Program-made: the position numbers and the translations under genes
Shown here: piece after piece, positions 52,807 through 61,441 of the stretch
Position numbering within the stretch: position 1 is the stretch's first letter
Layout of the letters: each line of letters starts with the position of its first letter
Origin: Candidatus Poribacteria bacterium
GTDB lineage: Bacteria; Poribacteria; WGA-4E; WGA-3G
Reading direction: 5' to 3'
NCBI GenBank assembly: GCA_022824265.1
Contig: JAJEAG010000091.1
Span: forward strand, 1 to 61,441
DNA: 61,441 bases
The notes under the pieces: model-generated
Seen by the model: only the letters and a program-made list of their open reading frames with translations
The model's database searches: none
Told to the model about the DNA's origin: nothing

Positions 52807-54033
52807 TTAGTATATGTCTTTTTCTAAAATGGCATGCCTAACTATCTGTTTCATCGGGTTCGTGGAGTCTATTGCCATCCATTTTTTTGTTGAAAATATA
52901 AGTGCAATTGGAATTTCCTTACTGCTGTCTAACTGATTATCTGGTTTGCCGGATGCTCCCCAATTGGTATAGGTGAGTGGTTCGCCACTAATCCACTTCC
53001 AGGTATTACCCGTTGTTGGGGGATGCAGTCCAATCCAATAGAATTTTCTTTCATTAAATGTTGACTCAATCCACTTTTGTTCTGCTTCGTCGTTAATTGC
53101 AACAAGATAAGCATTTTCTTCTTCTGCTTTCTCTTTCGCATCTTCCCAACTTTTACACGCAATTTGTTTATAGGCATGATTATTATCAGGATTCGCTATC
53201 CACATAGCTTGCTGTGCTCTGACTCTTTCAGTTCGATTTATGCGGTGTTCTTCAAGTCCTCTAAGCCTTAAGATAAGATTTTCTTTACTTTGTCCTTTTT
53301 TCACTTTAAACCATTTTGTTTTCACTGTTATCCCATCATATTTTACTACTACAGAACCCTCTGGATCATCTTCAATAGTATATGACACAAAATAACCTTC
53401 TGCATCAGTTATTACATCTCTTGATGAACTTCCACCGCTACCTCCTGAACTAAAGAAAAATAAATCTCTGTCTATTCTCCTATGCTTAATTGTCAGATAA
53501 ATCTCAGTATTTCTAAGTGGTGTTCCATCTTCTAACAATACTTGACCACTAATATGTCTCGGTTGCTTTATGACTCTAACCACCACGTTCTCAAGATGTT
53601 CATCTGGGGCGAATTTTATCCTTGGTTTACCAGACCACGTTGGAGCATCCCGTTTGAACGCTGTCGAAACAACTGTTATGTCTCCGAATTTGATCGATTT
53701 TATACCGTAGCCAGAACCGTGTTCAGGATATACTATTAACCTTGATGTGACAGGATCAATATTATCCATTCTGAATTGTCCATCTTTATCGGTCACTGCT
53801 ATTGACCATGAAGATACTGGTGATAGCACACCCATCTCCATTCCCCTACTGATTTTCACAGGTTTAACAGCGAGTTTTAGATCTGGAATAGGTTTACCGT
53901 CTTTATCTATGACACGTCCGGAAATGCTTGATGAGTTATTTTGGGCATTAATTATTGTTGTAGAAGCGAGAATGAGTGATAAACTGATCACCAAGATAGT
54001 AATAAGTGATTCTCTGCAATGAAATTGGTTCAT
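52807..54033 (-). CDS. Secreted protein with CnaB-like domains and a C-type-lectin-like domain, paralogue 1
   Basis: A 408-residue exported protein: signal peptide ending near INA-Q, a CnaB-like domain (SISGRVIDKDGKPIPDLKLA, VTDKDGQFRMDNI), a second (ISGQVLLEDGTPLRNTEIYL, ITDAEGYFVSY), then a C-type-lectin-like domain with NHAYKQIACKSWEDAKEKAE, YWIGLHPPTTGNTWKWISGE, PLTYTNWGASGKPDNQLDSS. KPDNQ sits where lectins have their calcium- and sugar-binding EPN/QPD, so binding is plausible. AAGGAG precedes the ATG. It is the first gene of a tandem pair. Confidence 0.82.
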   Translation of the reverse strand: MNQFHCRESLITILVISLSLILASTTIINAQNNSSSISGRVIDKDGKPIPDLKLAVKPVKISRGMEMGVLSPVSSWSIAVTDKDGQFRMDNIDPVTSRLIVYPEHGSGYGIKSIKFGDITVVSTAFKRDAPTWSGKPRIKFAPDEHLENVVVRVIKQPRHISGQVLLEDGTPLRNTEIYLTIKHRRIDRDLFFFSSGGSGGSSSRDVITDAEGYFVSYTIEDDPEGSVVVKYDGITVKTKWFKVKKGQSKENLILRLRGLEEHRINRTERVRAQQAMWIANPDNNHAYKQIACKSWEDAKEKAEEENAYLVAINDEAEQKWIESTFNERKFYWIGLHPPTTGNTWKWISGEPLTYTNWGASGKPDNQLDSSKEIPIALIFSTKKWMAIDSTNPMKQIVRHAILEKDIY

Positions 54034-54114
54034 AACTTTGTCTCCTTATCTATCAAAGAGGTGTGATTATCTAAGAATACAACAATTGTCGTACGAAAGG
54101 AATTGACAAAGACC

Positions 54115-54513
54115 TTATATAAACACTGATGGGTTAACTTTGAATCTTGCTGCTAATGCATGGATGTGCTTAACGGTTAAATCTCGGTTTCCCTCAAGGA
54201 TTCCCAACACGGTGTTTGGAGAACCAAGTTCATGTAAATCTGAAGGTTGAAGCCGATGTTCTTCCATTAAGTACTGTAACATTTCAATGCCACTACAATC
54301 AGGTATAGGATAATGTTTTTCTTCATAGGCATGTATCACTGTACCAAGTGTATCAAGAAGTTCATAGAGTGGGTGTTTTTCATTTGTTCCCACTTCATCA
54401 ATCAATTCGTTTAGGGTTTCAATAGCTTTGTCGTATTCTTCCTCATTACGAATTGAAAATAGTGGTTGCACAACATACCAATGTTTTTGGAAATCTCTAT
54501 CTTTGATATTCAT
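54115..54513 (-). CDS. HigA-family antitoxin-like regulator
   Basis: From the ATG at 54513 it has 132 residues. The N-terminal part is a helical HigA-type segment (NEEEYDKAIETLNELIDEVG), and the C-terminal helix-turn-helix reads YLMEEHRLQPSDLHELGSPN, then LEGNRDLTVKHIHALAARFK. HigA antitoxins neutralise HigB and repress the operon. No HigB-type toxin gene is next to it, so it is orphan here. The frame opens at 54627 inside the upstream gene, which is unlikely as a start. Confidence 0.75.
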   Translation of the reverse strand: MNIKDRDFQKHWYVVQPLFSIRNEEEYDKAIETLNELIDEVGTNEKHPLYELLDTLGTVIHAYEEKHYPIPDCSGIEMLQYLMEEHRLQPSDLHELGSPNTVLGILEGNRDLTVKHIHALAARFKVNPSVFI

Positions 54514-54547
54514 TTTATATGTGATGCAACCACCATAAATGGAATGA

Positions 54548-55936
54548 CTACTCTTCAGCGAACTGTGGTCTACCGAGCGCATCTGTTCTACCTTGCCGTT
54601 TATAGTTTGGTAGGTTTCCATCTGCATCTGCTAAAAGCCGTTCATGTGCCAATGCAATCCTATCGGCACCTTTATCCGTTATATCATTCTGACAAGTTGG
54701 ATCCGCTTCAAGATCAAACAGACGCATACCACTATTGAGATCAACACTTGAGAAATACCAACTTTTCGCGTCTTTATACCATACAGAATTGACATAACGA
54801 CAGGTGAGATATTCACGTGAGTTAAAACCACTTTTGCCTTCAACAAGTGGCAGTAGACTCTGTCCCTGAATTTCACCAGCAGGTTCAACTTGACTTGCTG
54901 CCATGACAGTAGCCGGAACATCCAACGTATAAACAAATTCCTCACACTTTGTGCCAGCACCAGCACCTGATGGATGCCTGACAAGAAGCGGTATATCCAT
55001 CGTACCAGGATACATGAAGTTGGCAGGTTTACCTGTTGCTTTATCAGGATTCTCTGCAAAGTTTGTACCATGGTCACTTAGGAACATTATTAAAGTATTA
55101 TCCTTTAATCCGAGTCGATCAATGGTATCTACTAATCTACCAAACCAAGTATCTACAAGGGTGACCAAGCCCGCGTAGTTTGCTCTAACACTTGGCAAAC
55201 GATTTTCAAGTTCATCATCTTTGAGTGAACCGTAGGGAAGATTTAGACAGATCGGTTCGCGATCTTCTCGACTACCGTAAAGATCATAGTAATGTATAGG
55301 TGCTTCCCAAGTTTCATGGGGTGTGAATCCGTCAATATATAGATAAAAAGGTGTATTATTGTGATTATGTTCTATGAACTCAATTCCAGCACGGAACAAT
55401 CTTGCTGTAGGCCAATTTTCCTCTTCTCGTTCAGGTTGAACATTTACAATATGAGATTTCACTCGGTTTGGGTTACCCCGATATCTGACAACTTGTGAAG
55501 GATCAGCATGTGCACCACCTCTATATCTATCTTCTGCTTGTCCACGCACAAACTGCCACTGTTGGAAACCTCTTGTGAAGTTCATTCCCGGAACAAAATA
55601 GTGTGGCACATCAGCAAAAAAGCCAGTATGATACCCGTTACGTACAAGAGACTCAGCGATTGCAGGTTCATCTGATGACATAGGTTGCCAACCGGGTGTA
55701 TAGACATTATCCCACGGCACTGGATTATAGGAACTAATAGGGTAAACGCGTCTACCTGTATGTAGCGTACGGCGCGTAGGTATAGTAGGCAAGACTTCAG
55801 GGTGTGCATTGGTAAATGTTACACCCTGTTCTGCAAACCGTGCTAAATTCGGTGTGTGAACCCAATCATTACCATAAGGTCCGAGATATGCAGTTCGAAG
55901 TGTATCTGAAACAACGACGACAATGTTCCAACTCAT
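54548..55936 (-). CDS. Sulfatase-fold (alkaline phosphatase superfamily) enzyme with Thr at the nucleophile position
   Basis: A 462-residue protein of the sulfatase family. Metal ligands: Asp11 in VVSDT and the Asp-His pair in FLSDHGTNF. The sulfatase signature C/S-x-P-S-R-x4-TG reads T51-I-P-T-R-R-T-L-H-T-G, so the residue converted to formylglycine is replaced by Thr51. Thr serves as the nucleophile in phosphodiesterases of this superfamily. It may therefore be a phosphoesterase or phosphonate-type hydrolase rather than a sulfatase. There is no signal peptide. GGAGG precedes the ATG. Confidence 0.85.
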   Translation of the reverse strand: MSWNIVVVVSDTLRTAYLGPYGNDWVHTPNLARFAEQGVTFTNAHPEVLPTIPTRRTLHTGRRVYPISSYNPVPWDNVYTPGWQPMSSDEPAIAESLVRNGYHTGFFADVPHYFVPGMNFTRGFQQWQFVRGQAEDRYRGGAHADPSQVVRYRGNPNRVKSHIVNVQPEREEENWPTARLFRAGIEFIEHNHNNTPFYLYIDGFTPHETWEAPIHYYDLYGSREDREPICLNLPYGSLKDDELENRLPSVRANYAGLVTLVDTWFGRLVDTIDRLGLKDNTLIMFLSDHGTNFAENPDKATGKPANFMYPGTMDIPLLVRHPSGAGAGTKCEEFVYTLDVPATVMAASQVEPAGEIQGQSLLPLVEGKSGFNSREYLTCRYVNSVWYKDAKSWYFSSVDLNSGMRLFDLEADPTCQNDITDKGADRIALAHERLLADADGNLPNYKRQGRTDALGRPQFAEE

Positions 55937-55986
55937 AAATATCCTCCAACAATAAGTTAAAATAATCTTAATTTTTTACAACGAAG

Positions 55987-56286
55987 TTATATTGTATAAT
56001 CAAAAACCAGAACATCTTCAACAAGTGGACGGATCGACTCCCCTGCAACTTTTTGGTGAAAAGGATGAGGAAGGTATGCATCTCGCGCTGCTTCATCTTT
56101 AAATCGCACGATAAATCCGTAACTATACCCTTGGCTCTTACCTTCAGGACTGTTATTAGTGCCAGCAGTGATAGATTCAATACCCGGTATTTCATCTTTC
56201 ATTTCCGACAAAGCAGCAGGTAAAGCATCTATTTGTGCCGAGGTGACATCCGATTTCAACTTAAGCAACACAATGTGTTCAACCAT
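55987..56286 (-). CDS. Stress-responsive A/B barrel (Dabb) domain protein
   Basis: A 99-residue protein from the ATG at 56286, with AGGAG upstream. It shows the Dabb pattern: MVEHIVLLKLKSDVTSAQID at the start, IPGIESITAGTNNSPEGKSQ, YGFIVRFKDEAARDAYLPHP with the conserved His, and a final FDYTI strand. Members form dimeric alpha/beta barrels; the function is mostly unknown, sometimes heme or cyclase related. The frame extends to a TTG at 56292. Confidence 0.88.
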   Translation of the reverse strand: MVEHIVLLKLKSDVTSAQIDALPAALSEMKDEIPGIESITAGTNNSPEGKSQGYSYGFIVRFKDEAARDAYLPHPFHQKVAGESIRPLVEDVLVFDYTI

Positions 56287-56462
56287 AGACAAACTCCTAT
56301 TTTATATGTGAATTAATAATGTTTGAGTGGAATAGATTGAGGGATTTGGTATATACTATTAGTATTACACATCCGCACTATTTAAACAAGATATTTGTAA
56401 TAAGGTAACAGTCTTTCCCGATCAATATACATCACATGTTGCTAAATTTAAAGGATAGGTAA

Positions 56463-58523
56463 ATGAACAAAAAATATACTTTTACATTAATAATCTCGCT
56501 AAGTCTCGTTCTACTATCAACAATTTATGCACAAGACAACACACAAGTTGGTCTACCTGAAGGTGCAATTGCCCGACTGGGCAAAGGTGGGATTAGTGTA
56601 ATGCGATTCTCTCCAGATGGATCCCGTCTTGCTGTAGGAACATCTGTCGGAGTATGGCTATACGATGTGAAAACCGGTGATGCAAAGGCACTAATCCCTT
56701 CAAGAACAAGACAAGTAGATAAGAAAATCAAAAATATATATGGTGAACATGATTGGATTGCGGATTCAGTATCCTATGTGAACTGTTTAGCATTTTCCCC
56801 AGATAATCGTATACTTGCAGCAGGTGAAATGGATAACTTTGCTGTTCAATTATGGGACCTTGAGACGAGTATGGAAAAATCAACACTTCCAGCAACCCAT
56901 CAACAGGACAAGGCTTATGCAATAGCATTTTCAGATGATGGCAAAACCCTAATTACACCACATTATTTTGGAAATATAATTCATTGGGATGTTGAGACTG
57001 GTGACAGAAGTGCCAACTTGAATAAATCTCCAAGTCATTCCTATGATAGGATAGCAATTACCAAAGATGGAAAAACCTTTGTGAGTGGAGATCCAAAGGA
57101 CGGAGAAATCCGTTTATGGGATGCACATACAGGTCGTCAACTTACTCTCTTTAAAGCAGTAACCCCATTTTCCGCTCTCTCACAACATGAACCCAAACCA
57201 CAGAAAGGGGTTAAAGTACTTGCATTGTCACCGGATGGTAAAACAGTCGCAAGTGCACATGATGACAGCACTGTTCGTCTGTGGAATATCGCATCCAGTA
57301 CGGAAACTGCAACTTTAAGGGGACATAAGGAACGGATCAACTCGATTGCATTCTCTCCTGACAGCAAGTTTCTTGTTAGTGGCAGTAATGATGAAACAAT
57401 CCTATTGTGGGATGTTAAAAAAAGAAAAATAATAACAACACTTACAGGACATAATGGAAGTGTCCAGGCAGTTACGTTCTCTCCGAATGGAGAAATCCTC
57501 GCAAGTGGCAGCACTGATGGTACTATCCGATTTTGGGATGTAAAAACAAAGCAGGAAACGTCCATCTTTGCATCCGGACATACGACAGACATTATATCGG
57601 TGGCATTTACAGAGAATGATAAAATGTTAGCTACAGCTGTGGAAAATGGTACAGTTGAAATTTGGAATTTAAAAACCAGAAAATTGCTACCAAAACCGTC
57701 AATCGCATATCACGATAAAACAGAAGCATCCGCATTTTCCCAAGATGCCAGAATGTTTGTCAGCCATGGTTCAGATTCTATCGTGCGTTCTAATGAAGGT
57801 GGTATAAGTACATCTTGGAAACCAAAGGATGAAACGCGAATATGGGTACTACCAACTGGTGATGAACTTCTGACACTTCAGGAAAATGCTGAATCTTATA
57901 CATTCTCTCCTGATAATAAACTATTTGCCACCTATATCGATTCTCCTGATATAAAAGGTATTCGTATCTTAGAAACAGACACATGGAAGGAATTATTATT
58001 CATCGAAAGAAGAATACCATTTTCCGATAATTTGCTTTTCTCACCGAACAGCAAACTTCTTGTTTCGTACGGCACTCATACTAAAACAATGGTGTGGGAT
58101 GTTACAACACAGACAGAAATCACACCACCGAATATCAAGCATGCTTCAGGCTTAGCGTTCTCACCCGATAGCACCATCCTTGCAAATGGAAATCATGAAG
58201 AGATTGTATTGTGGACTATTACACCAGCTGGATTGCAGGAATTAGGACCAATTAACAATAGCAGAAGAGCGTTCAGCAAAGGAATGGTTTTCTCTCCTGA
58301 TGGAAAAACGTTGATAGATTCTGCATCTGGAGGTAGGAATGATGTTATCCGATTATGGGATGTTGAGACTGGACTTAAATTAGACACTTTTTCAGGACAC
58401 GCATGGTCAATTCCATCGCTTGTATTTTCACACGATGGTAAAACACTCGTAAGCGGAAGTGGAGATGGAACAGTGCTGCTATGGGATTGGGAGAAAATAT
58501 TAAAAAAGGTAGGTAAAGAATAA
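56463..58523 (+). CDS. Secreted WD40-repeat beta-propeller protein
   Basis: A 686-residue protein with a signal peptide (MNKKYTFTLI, cleavage near YA-QD) followed by VGLPEGAIARLGKGGISVMR, shared with the WD40 proteins at 6115 and 59221. It has about 13 WD40 repeats with SPDGxxLAxGxxD turns and (V/I)xLWD strands, some degenerate. It probably forms two propellers in the periplasm or at the surface. AAAGGAT precedes the ATG. The lipoprotein gene overlaps its stop codon (TAATG), so the two are coupled. Confidence 0.9.
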   Translation: MNKKYTFTLIISLSLVLLSTIYAQDNTQVGLPEGAIARLGKGGISVMRFSPDGSRLAVGTSVGVWLYDVKTGDAKALIPSRTRQVDKKIKNIYGEHDWIADSVSYVNCLAFSPDNRILAAGEMDNFAVQLWDLETSMEKSTLPATHQQDKAYAIAFSDDGKTLITPHYFGNIIHWDVETGDRSANLNKSPSHSYDRIAITKDGKTFVSGDPKDGEIRLWDAHTGRQLTLFKAVTPFSALSQHEPKPQKGVKVLALSPDGKTVASAHDDSTVRLWNIASSTETATLRGHKERINSIAFSPDSKFLVSGSNDETILLWDVKKRKIITTLTGHNGSVQAVTFSPNGEILASGSTDGTIRFWDVKTKQETSIFASGHTTDIISVAFTENDKMLATAVENGTVEIWNLKTRKLLPKPSIAYHDKTEASAFSQDARMFVSHGSDSIVRSNEGGISTSWKPKDETRIWVLPTGDELLTLQENAESYTFSPDNKLFATYIDSPDIKGIRILETDTWKELLFIERRIPFSDNLLFSPNSKLLVSYGTHTKTMVWDVTTQTEITPPNIKHASGLAFSPDSTILANGNHEEIVLWTITPAGLQELGPINNSRRAFSKGMVFSPDGKTLIDSASGGRNDVIRLWDVETGLKLDTFSGHAWSIPSLVFSHDGKTLVSGSGDGTVLLWDWEKILKKVGKE

Positions 58524-59185
58524 TGATTTTTATGAAAGTTAAATACAACAACAGTCAACTAATAACAAAAATGATTCTACTTATAGTATTCTGCATCTTT
58601 AGCGGAATGTTAGGATGCGAAAGTGAATCTCCAATACAAACTGAACCAGTTGAATCAGTCACTACAGATTTAGGTGAACTCACAGGCACTGTACAACCAA
58701 CAGAATCATTAGTGGTTCTTCAAAGAAACGGTGTAGATTTCCGTTCCACGATAGCAGATGACGAAGGTAAATGGAAAATGTCTGAACTCCCGAAAGGCAA
58801 CTATAGTCTTTATGTCGTTGCAAGTGGTTATTTCACTGATATATCACGAAGTGACATCACCGTGGAAGTGGACGAGTCTTTTGATGTAGGAACGATTGCA
58901 TTAAGACCACATACTGAAGCTGCCACAATCATTGGAAAGGTAACTAATACAGATGGAGAACCGTTACCTAATTCGGAAATTAACATTATCTGTGTAACAG
59001 GTATATGTGCTCCGGTCAAAGGTAGTTCTGATTCCGATGGTAACTTCTCAATCCAACTCTGGTCAGGATTAGCTGGCAAAGTTAATATCAAAACACAAGA
59101 TTATCATACAAATGTTGTCAATGTGAAAGCATTACCACCCAAACAAACTTTTGATTTAGGGGCGGTTATGCTTCAAAGAAGATAA
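58523..59185 (+). CDS. Lipoprotein with two carboxypeptidase-regulatory-like domains
   Basis: A 220-residue protein with a lipoprotein signal and lipobox MLGC (Cys32). Two CarboxypepD_reg-like beta domains follow: about 50-130 (GELTGTVQPTESL, DDEGKWKMSELPKGNYSLYV) and about 135-218 (IIGKVTNTDGEPLPNSEINI, SDSDGNFSIQL). Such domains are structural or adhesive modules in surface proteins. It lies between two paralogous WD40 genes and overlaps the first by one base, suggesting one surface assembly. Confidence 0.82.
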   Translation: MIFMKVKYNNSQLITKMILLIVFCIFSGMLGCESESPIQTEPVESVTTDLGELTGTVQPTESLVVLQRNGVDFRSTIADDEGKWKMSELPKGNYSLYVVASGYFTDISRSDITVEVDESFDVGTIALRPHTEAATIIGKVTNTDGEPLPNSEINIICVTGICAPVKGSSDSDGNFSIQLWSGLAGKVNIKTQDYHTNVVNVKALPPKQTFDLGAVMLQRR

Positions 59186-59220
59186 AGGCATGACAACACC
59201 TTGTATCAGAAGGTAAATAA

Positions 59221-61187
59221 ATGAAAACTAAAATCCTCAATATCATCACGGTTCTATTGATGTCGTGTATATCCACATACCTTTATGCACAAAACAACAC
59301 ACAAGTCGGTCTACCTGAAGGCGCAATCGCACGTCTTGGTAAGGGTGGTATCAATATTATGCGTTTCTCACCTGATGGAGCACATCTTGCAGTGGGAACT
59401 GATGTCGGGGTTTGGTTATACGATGTGCCTGATGGTAAAGAAACCGCTCTGTTCACTGGTCAAGGTGGACAAGTAAATGCACTTGCCTTTTCAAATGATG
59501 GAAAAATGCTTGCAAGCAGTGGTGAAGACAGTCCTGTAATACAGTTGTGGAATATGGACACACGAAACAAACTTAATTCAATTGGATTAACTCAAAGACG
59601 CGACTCAATCGCATCATTAGCATTCCATGGATCCACACTAATAAGTCTGGAAAGAAGAGGTAAAGTTATATATTGGGACGCAAGTACTGGTAAAGAACTA
59701 TCGGAGTTTGGAAATGTAGTACAATTCAATGCAGCAGCATTTTCAGATAATGGAAGTCTCTTTGCAATTGGAGCAAATGATAGCAAAATTCATCTGTGGG
59801 ACGCTACATCTGGAAGCCGAAAAAGAACAATTATTGGACATGCAAGCCTATTTAGAAAACAGGACAAAGATATCCTTGCATTGGCATTCTCACCTGATGG
59901 TGAAATACTGGCAAGTGGCAGTGAAGACAAAACTGTACAATTGTGGAATACACAGACTTACACAAAGATAGGCACACTCAGAAAACATGACGAATGGATA
60001 ACCGCAATTGCATTCTCAGATGATATAAGGACACTTGCAACTGGCGATACAAGCAGCGAAATAAAACTTTGGGATATAGCAACCAAAAAGGTACGACTCT
60101 AAAGGGACATAAGAATACAATTAACGCGCTAACATTTGCACCAGATAGTATGTCTGAATATAGCGGATGCCTTGCAAGCGGAAGTGCAGACGGAACTATT
60201 CGGCTTTGGAATCCATATACTGGCAAAGAACTGATTACATTGACTACAGGACATGCCGAATGGATAAAAACTATAGCATTTTCTGAAAATGATACTTTCT
60301 TAGCAAGTGCGGTATATAACGGTGTAGTAGAAAAATGGAATCTTACGACTTTTAAAAAAATAGATTCCTTTACTGCCGGTCATAGCGATATTATTGATAT
60401 TATAACGTTGTCATCCGATGCAAAGTTCTTTGCTGGTAATAGCGGTGATGCTATGGTAGTGTTCAATTCATTAGGATATGGAACCCGTATTAGAGGAGGA
60501 GGTAATAGAGACCTTCAAGTATGGGATCTGTCTACAGGCAAAGAATTTCCCGTACCTGCTATGCAGCGCGGTCCAAGAACTGCAGCACCTATATTTTCTC
60601 CTGATAACAACCTACTGGCAGCGAGTGTCTTCCGCACAATTCGTGTGTGGCATAGAGAATCTGGCACGGAACTATTTCAACTAAATTCGCATACTCCGTT
60701 GTCCAGAGGACAGATGCTGTTTTCACCTGATGGACAAAAGTTCGCTGCACTTCCATCTCATAACAAGCTTCAAGTATGGGATGTAACAACACAGAACAAC
60801 ATCACTCCTTCCAACATGAAACCAGCAGAAGTATTTGCCATTTCCCCAGACAATTCCACCATTGCTACCGCAAGTCCTGTTGATATGCACTTATGGCATT
60901 TGGACGCAGCACCAGAAGATGTACACACCCCGATAGATGCAAAATTATTGGGTATAGACAAATCATTGGTTTTTTCACCAGATGGAAAAACCCTTGTCGG
61001 CACATCACGGAGGAATCTAAATTTGATTGATGTTGAAACAGGAATTCAATTGACGCTTCCCACAGGACATACGGAACCAATTGAAGCAATCGTATTTTCT
61101 CATGATGGAAAAACACTTGCCACAGCAAGCGTTGACGGGACAGTCTTACTTTGGGATTGGAATATAATATCAATTAAAAAGAATTAG
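59221..61187 (+). pseudogene. Secreted WD40-repeat protein gene interrupted by a frameshift
   Basis: Two frames together make one paralogue of the WD40 gene at 56463. The first (59221-60102) carries the signal peptide, VGLPEGAIARLGKGGINIMR and about six repeats. It closes at TAA just after DIATKKV. The second resumes in the -1 frame (GTTLKGHKNTINALTFAPDS) and runs to 61187. The break is at a run of five A (60085-60089); one more A would restore a single frame of about 655 residues. This may be a real mutation, a phase-variable tract or an assembly error. Both halves are still well conserved, so any loss is recent. Confidence 0.8.
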
Positions 61188-61262
61188 ACATTACTTGATA
61201 GACAATTGAAAATAAATCACATTTTATTATACACACTAATTCTAACTATAGTTTGGACAGTT

Positions 61263-61441
61263 ATACCATTTCTAATTGACAAATTGTCATAATGTATTGC
61301 AGGTCGGGTTTCGTTCCTCAACCCATAGGTGTCAACTTAAGGATTTTCTACCTTTTGTAGATGCTCTAATGTTGTGTTTTTTCCTTGATTTCGTATCCTT
61401 TTCTCACTTTCTAATAAAGTTCGTTTTATTTCTTCAAGAGT
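61263..61441. repeat. Foldback (MITE-like) element, copy D, left arm only
   Basis: ATACCATTTCTAATTGACAA starts the arm, followed by ATTGTCATAATGT, GCAGGTCGGG and CCATAGGTGTCAACTTAAGG. This matches the arms of copy B at 39770-40169. The element runs off the right edge of the window. No gene is seen after the WD40 remnant. Confidence 0.65.

Noticed and set aside
54514-54627. Longer N terminus for the HigA-type protein
   Set aside because: The extension lies inside the end of the sulfatase-fold gene and its translation is not HigA-like; the ATG at 54513 begins the recognisable family sequence.
54548-55936. Functional pairing of the sulfatase-fold enzyme with the SUMF1-domain protein at 4963
   Set aside because: The enzyme has Thr where formylglycine would form, the SUMF1 protein lacks the cysteine pair, and the genes are about 50 kb apart.
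60085-60090. Programmed -1 frameshift in the WD40 gene
   Set aside because: The sequence CAAAAAG is not a canonical slippery heptamer in this frame and no downstream stem was evident; a single-base deletion is simpler.

Overview
The window is about 61 kb of AT-rich bacterial chromosome with about 60 recognisable genes. No rRNA, tRNA, CRISPR array or prophage was seen. The gene content points to Candidatus Poribacteria or a close relative. It includes several phytanoyl-CoA dioxygenase-like proteins, a Gfo/Idh oxidoreductase, a DUF1080 protein, an SMP-30 protein, a sulfatase-fold enzyme with a SUMF1-domain protein elsewhere, secreted WD40 proteins, C-type-lectin-like proteins and many dispersed palindromic intergenic repeats. 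This assignment is an inference from gene content and was not tested against a marker phylogeny.

Layout. 1-5 kb: the 3' end of an IS200/IS605 tnpB with its right end, a two-repeat lipoprotein, a DUF1080 protein, an aldo/keto reductase, mutY, and a decayed second tnpB end abutting a SUMF1-domain gene. 6-16 kb: a secreted WD40 protein, a GH2 glycosidase with a D-2-hydroxyacid dehydrogenase, a HAD hydrolase with a TIGR01777 epimerase, an aminotransferase and an SDR. 16-19 kb: a hicAB module and a three-gene group around a ThiF/MoeB-like E1 enzyme. 19-24 kb: repeats, a TolB-like propeller, and a Gfo/Idh plus PhyH pair. 24.5-26.2 kb: a secreted peroxiredoxin with two in-frame UGA codons, each at a peroxidatic cysteine position, coupled to a PAP2-like membrane protein. 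27-37.7 kb: housekeeping genes (yebC-ruvC-ruvA-ruvB-queA-yajC; then a GGGP-synthase-like gene, grpE, dnaJ, prmA) with maf and small genes on the other strand. 37.7-44.4 kb: a small c-type cytochrome, a PIG-L deacetylase, a nuclease-like lipoprotein, a tandem PurS-like protein, a methyltransferase, an SMP-30 protein and an AAA/PD-(D/E)XK protein. 45-56 kb, minus strand: two paralogous proteins of unknown function, an MBL-VOC-PhyH operon, two lectin-like secreted paralogues, a HigA-type regulator, a sulfatase-fold enzyme and a Dabb protein. 56-61 kb: two more secreted WD40 proteins (the second frameshifted) around a lipoprotein.

The strongest unusual signal is the peroxiredoxin at 24541-25554. 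It has two tandem AhpC/Bcp-type domains, and each reads UGA where the catalytic cysteine belongs. A SECIS-like hairpin follows each UGA, so it looks like a selenoprotein with two selenocysteines. Other notable items are a GGGP-synthase homologue in a bacterium, a sulfatase-fold enzyme with threonine at the nucleophile position, a SUMF1-domain gene whose stop codon comes from an insertion-sequence end, an E1-like enzyme preceded by a protein ending in Gly-Gly, and several families of non-autonomous foldback elements.
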